From NCBI GenBank assembly GCA_903829565.1, contig CAIKQM010000394.1:1-6297 (forward strand): a DNA stretch of 6,297 nt. Reading direction: 5' to 3'. Below the pieces are notes generated by a model, which was not told the origin of the DNA, searched no databases, and was given only the letters and a program-made list of their open reading frames with translations. Source of the stretch: an uncultured Planctomycetota bacterium. Lineage in GTDB: Bacteria; Planctomycetota; UBA1135; GCA-002686595. Positions 5,503 to 6,297 of the stretch are shown here, piece by piece (positions within the stretch are counted from its first letter, which is position 1; every line of letters begins with the position of its first letter). The translations under genes were made by a program, and so were the position numbers.

Positions 5503-6297
5503 ATGCTGCCCGTCTTGCTTGCCGCACTCGCACAACAGGAGGTCGCGCCCTCAGCGCGCGCCCTCCTGCTGGAACTCACGGAACAGACTCGGCTGGCCGG
5601 CACGCGCGGCTCGCAACTCGCGGCCGAGCGCTGCGCCGAGCACTTGCGTCAAGCCGGCTTCACCGTCGAGATCGATAGGCGCGAGGTGGTACAGGCCTTG
5701 CCGTTGAGCATCGAGCTGCGCGCCACCGATGGAGGCCGCACCGTGCTCGAACGCTGGTCCTCATTCCAGCCCGACGCGATCCCTGCGGGTGATGTGCCCC
5801 TCGTCAATGGCGGCACGAAGAGCGGTCGCGTGCAAGGACGCGTGATCGATGTGGGCCGAGGCCTGCGCGAAGACTACGAACGCTTGACCGCTGCTGGTGT
5901 GGACACGCGCAACTGCATCGCTTTGGCGCGCTACGGCGGCGCGTATCGCGGCGTCAAGGTGGACCTCGCAGCTGAACACGGTTGTGTGGGTGTGCTGTTG
6001 TGGAATGATCCTGCGCGCGATGGCTTTGAACGCGGCACGCCGTGGCCTTTGGGCCAATGGAAACCCGCCCACGAGGCCGAGCGCGGCTCTGTCACGCCGA
6101 TTGGACGCAATCCCGGCGATCCGTCTACACCGCAAGGAGCATCCGGGGCTCCGCGCGAGACCACCAAGCGTCTGACGGGAGAAGCGTTGGAGCGCACACT
6201 GTCGCGCATCCCGTGCATCCCCATCTCTGCCAGCGAAGGCCGTGAGTTGCTGGCTCGTGCAGCCACGGCAACGGTGGAGTTCGAAGTCCAAGCGCCG
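5503..6297 (+). CDS. M28-family peptidase, glutamate carboxypeptidase II (PSMA)-like, N-terminal 265 residues with PA domain (runs off right edge)
   Basis: Members of this family are exported or membrane-anchored zinc metallopeptidases that trim C-terminal (often acidic) residues from peptides. Seen: a short hydrophobic N-terminus MLPVLLAALAQQ with an ALA-Q cleavage-like site but no basic residues, so a weak signal peptide; an N-terminal peptidase segment at 17-75 with TRLAGTRGSQLAAERCAEHL at 29-48; and a PA-type insertion from about 90 to 250. The PA part carries NCIALARYGGAYRGVKVDLA at 137-156, GVLLWNDPARDGF at 163-175, ERGSV at 193-197, GDPSTP at 205-210 and RIPCIPISASEGRELL at 235-250. 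These follow human GCPII (ARYGKVFRG, GVILYSDPAD, QRGN, GDPLTPGYPA, SIPVHPI). R149 matches the substrate-binding Arg210; the equivalent of Asn257 is Ser196 and the calcium ligand Tyr272 is not conserved. The zinc-binding catalytic core lies beyond the window, so activity cannot be judged. ATG 5503 is the only possible start between the in-frame stop at 5428 and the conserved region's beginning. Confidence 0.87.
   Translation, partial: MLPVLLAALAQQEVAPSARALLLELTEQTRLAGTRGSQLAAERCAEHLRQAGFTVEIDRREVVQALPLSIELRATDGGRTVLERWSSFQPDAIPAGDVPLVNGGTKSGRVQGRVIDVGRGLREDYERLTAAGVDTRNCIALARYGGAYRGVKVDLAAEHGCVGVLLWNDPARDGFERGTPWPLGQWKPAHEAERGSVTPIGRNPGDPSTPQGASGAPRETTKRLTGEALERTLSRIPCIPISASEGRELLARAATATVEFEVQAP

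Noticed and set aside
4734..5603. Minus-strand open frame of 289 codons spanning the MCP end and the peptidase start
   Set aside because: It crosses two well-supported genes on the other strand and its product is Ala/Ser-rich with no recognisable domain.

Overview
This GC-rich window carries six genes in two divergent blocks. The left block (minus strand) reads rpoZ, lpxK, an LpxL/HtrB-type acyltransferase and hldD, and runs off the left edge. The right block (plus strand) holds one large methyl-accepting chemotaxis protein (MCP) and the first 265 codons of an M28/glutamate-carboxypeptidase-II-like peptidase that runs off the right edge. The organism is Gram-negative with lipid A and, judging from hldD, a heptose-containing LPS core. 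The RpoZ sequence (pattern FQKTALLQKRVRELIRGA) and the MCP style remind me of Planctomycetota-like lineages. That placement is inferred from memory and is not proven by the window.

Left block, transcribed right to left: RpoZ (omega subunit of RNA polymerase, 2816-2604) is followed after 16 nt by LpxK (lipid A 4'-kinase, 2587-1475). The acyltransferase start overlaps the lpxK stop in a TTGA (1478-513). After 37 nt comes HldD (ADP-L-glycero-D-manno-heptose-6-epimerase, from 475). The tight spacing suggests one transcript. LpxK phosphorylates the lipid A disaccharide, the acyltransferase adds a secondary acyl chain, and HldD makes the heptose donor for the inner core, so three of the four genes serve LPS assembly.

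Centre: about 330 nt (2817-3147) separate the divergent blocks. They include an AT-richer patch, a candidate sigma-70-type promoter facing rpoZ, and two small dyads in the presumed rpoZ leader. I found no RNA gene or recognisable riboswitch there.

Right block: the MCP (3148-5430) has two membrane segments, a four-helix-bundle-like sensor, HAMP, a PAS-like domain, a charged coiled coil, a second HAMP-like segment and a canonical signalling hairpin. No cheA, cheW, cheR or cheB is visible nearby. The peptidase (from 5503) has a TAGACT box 8 nt before its ATG, which suggests a leaderless transcript of its own.

I see no mobile element, CRISPR array, tRNA, rRNA or defence system. I do not see convincing evidence of a previously undescribed system. 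The points most worth a second look are the rpoZ-led LPS operon, a 12-bp in-frame tandem repeat in the start of lpxK, the two-HAMP/PAS receptor layout, and the likely leaderless peptidase promoter.
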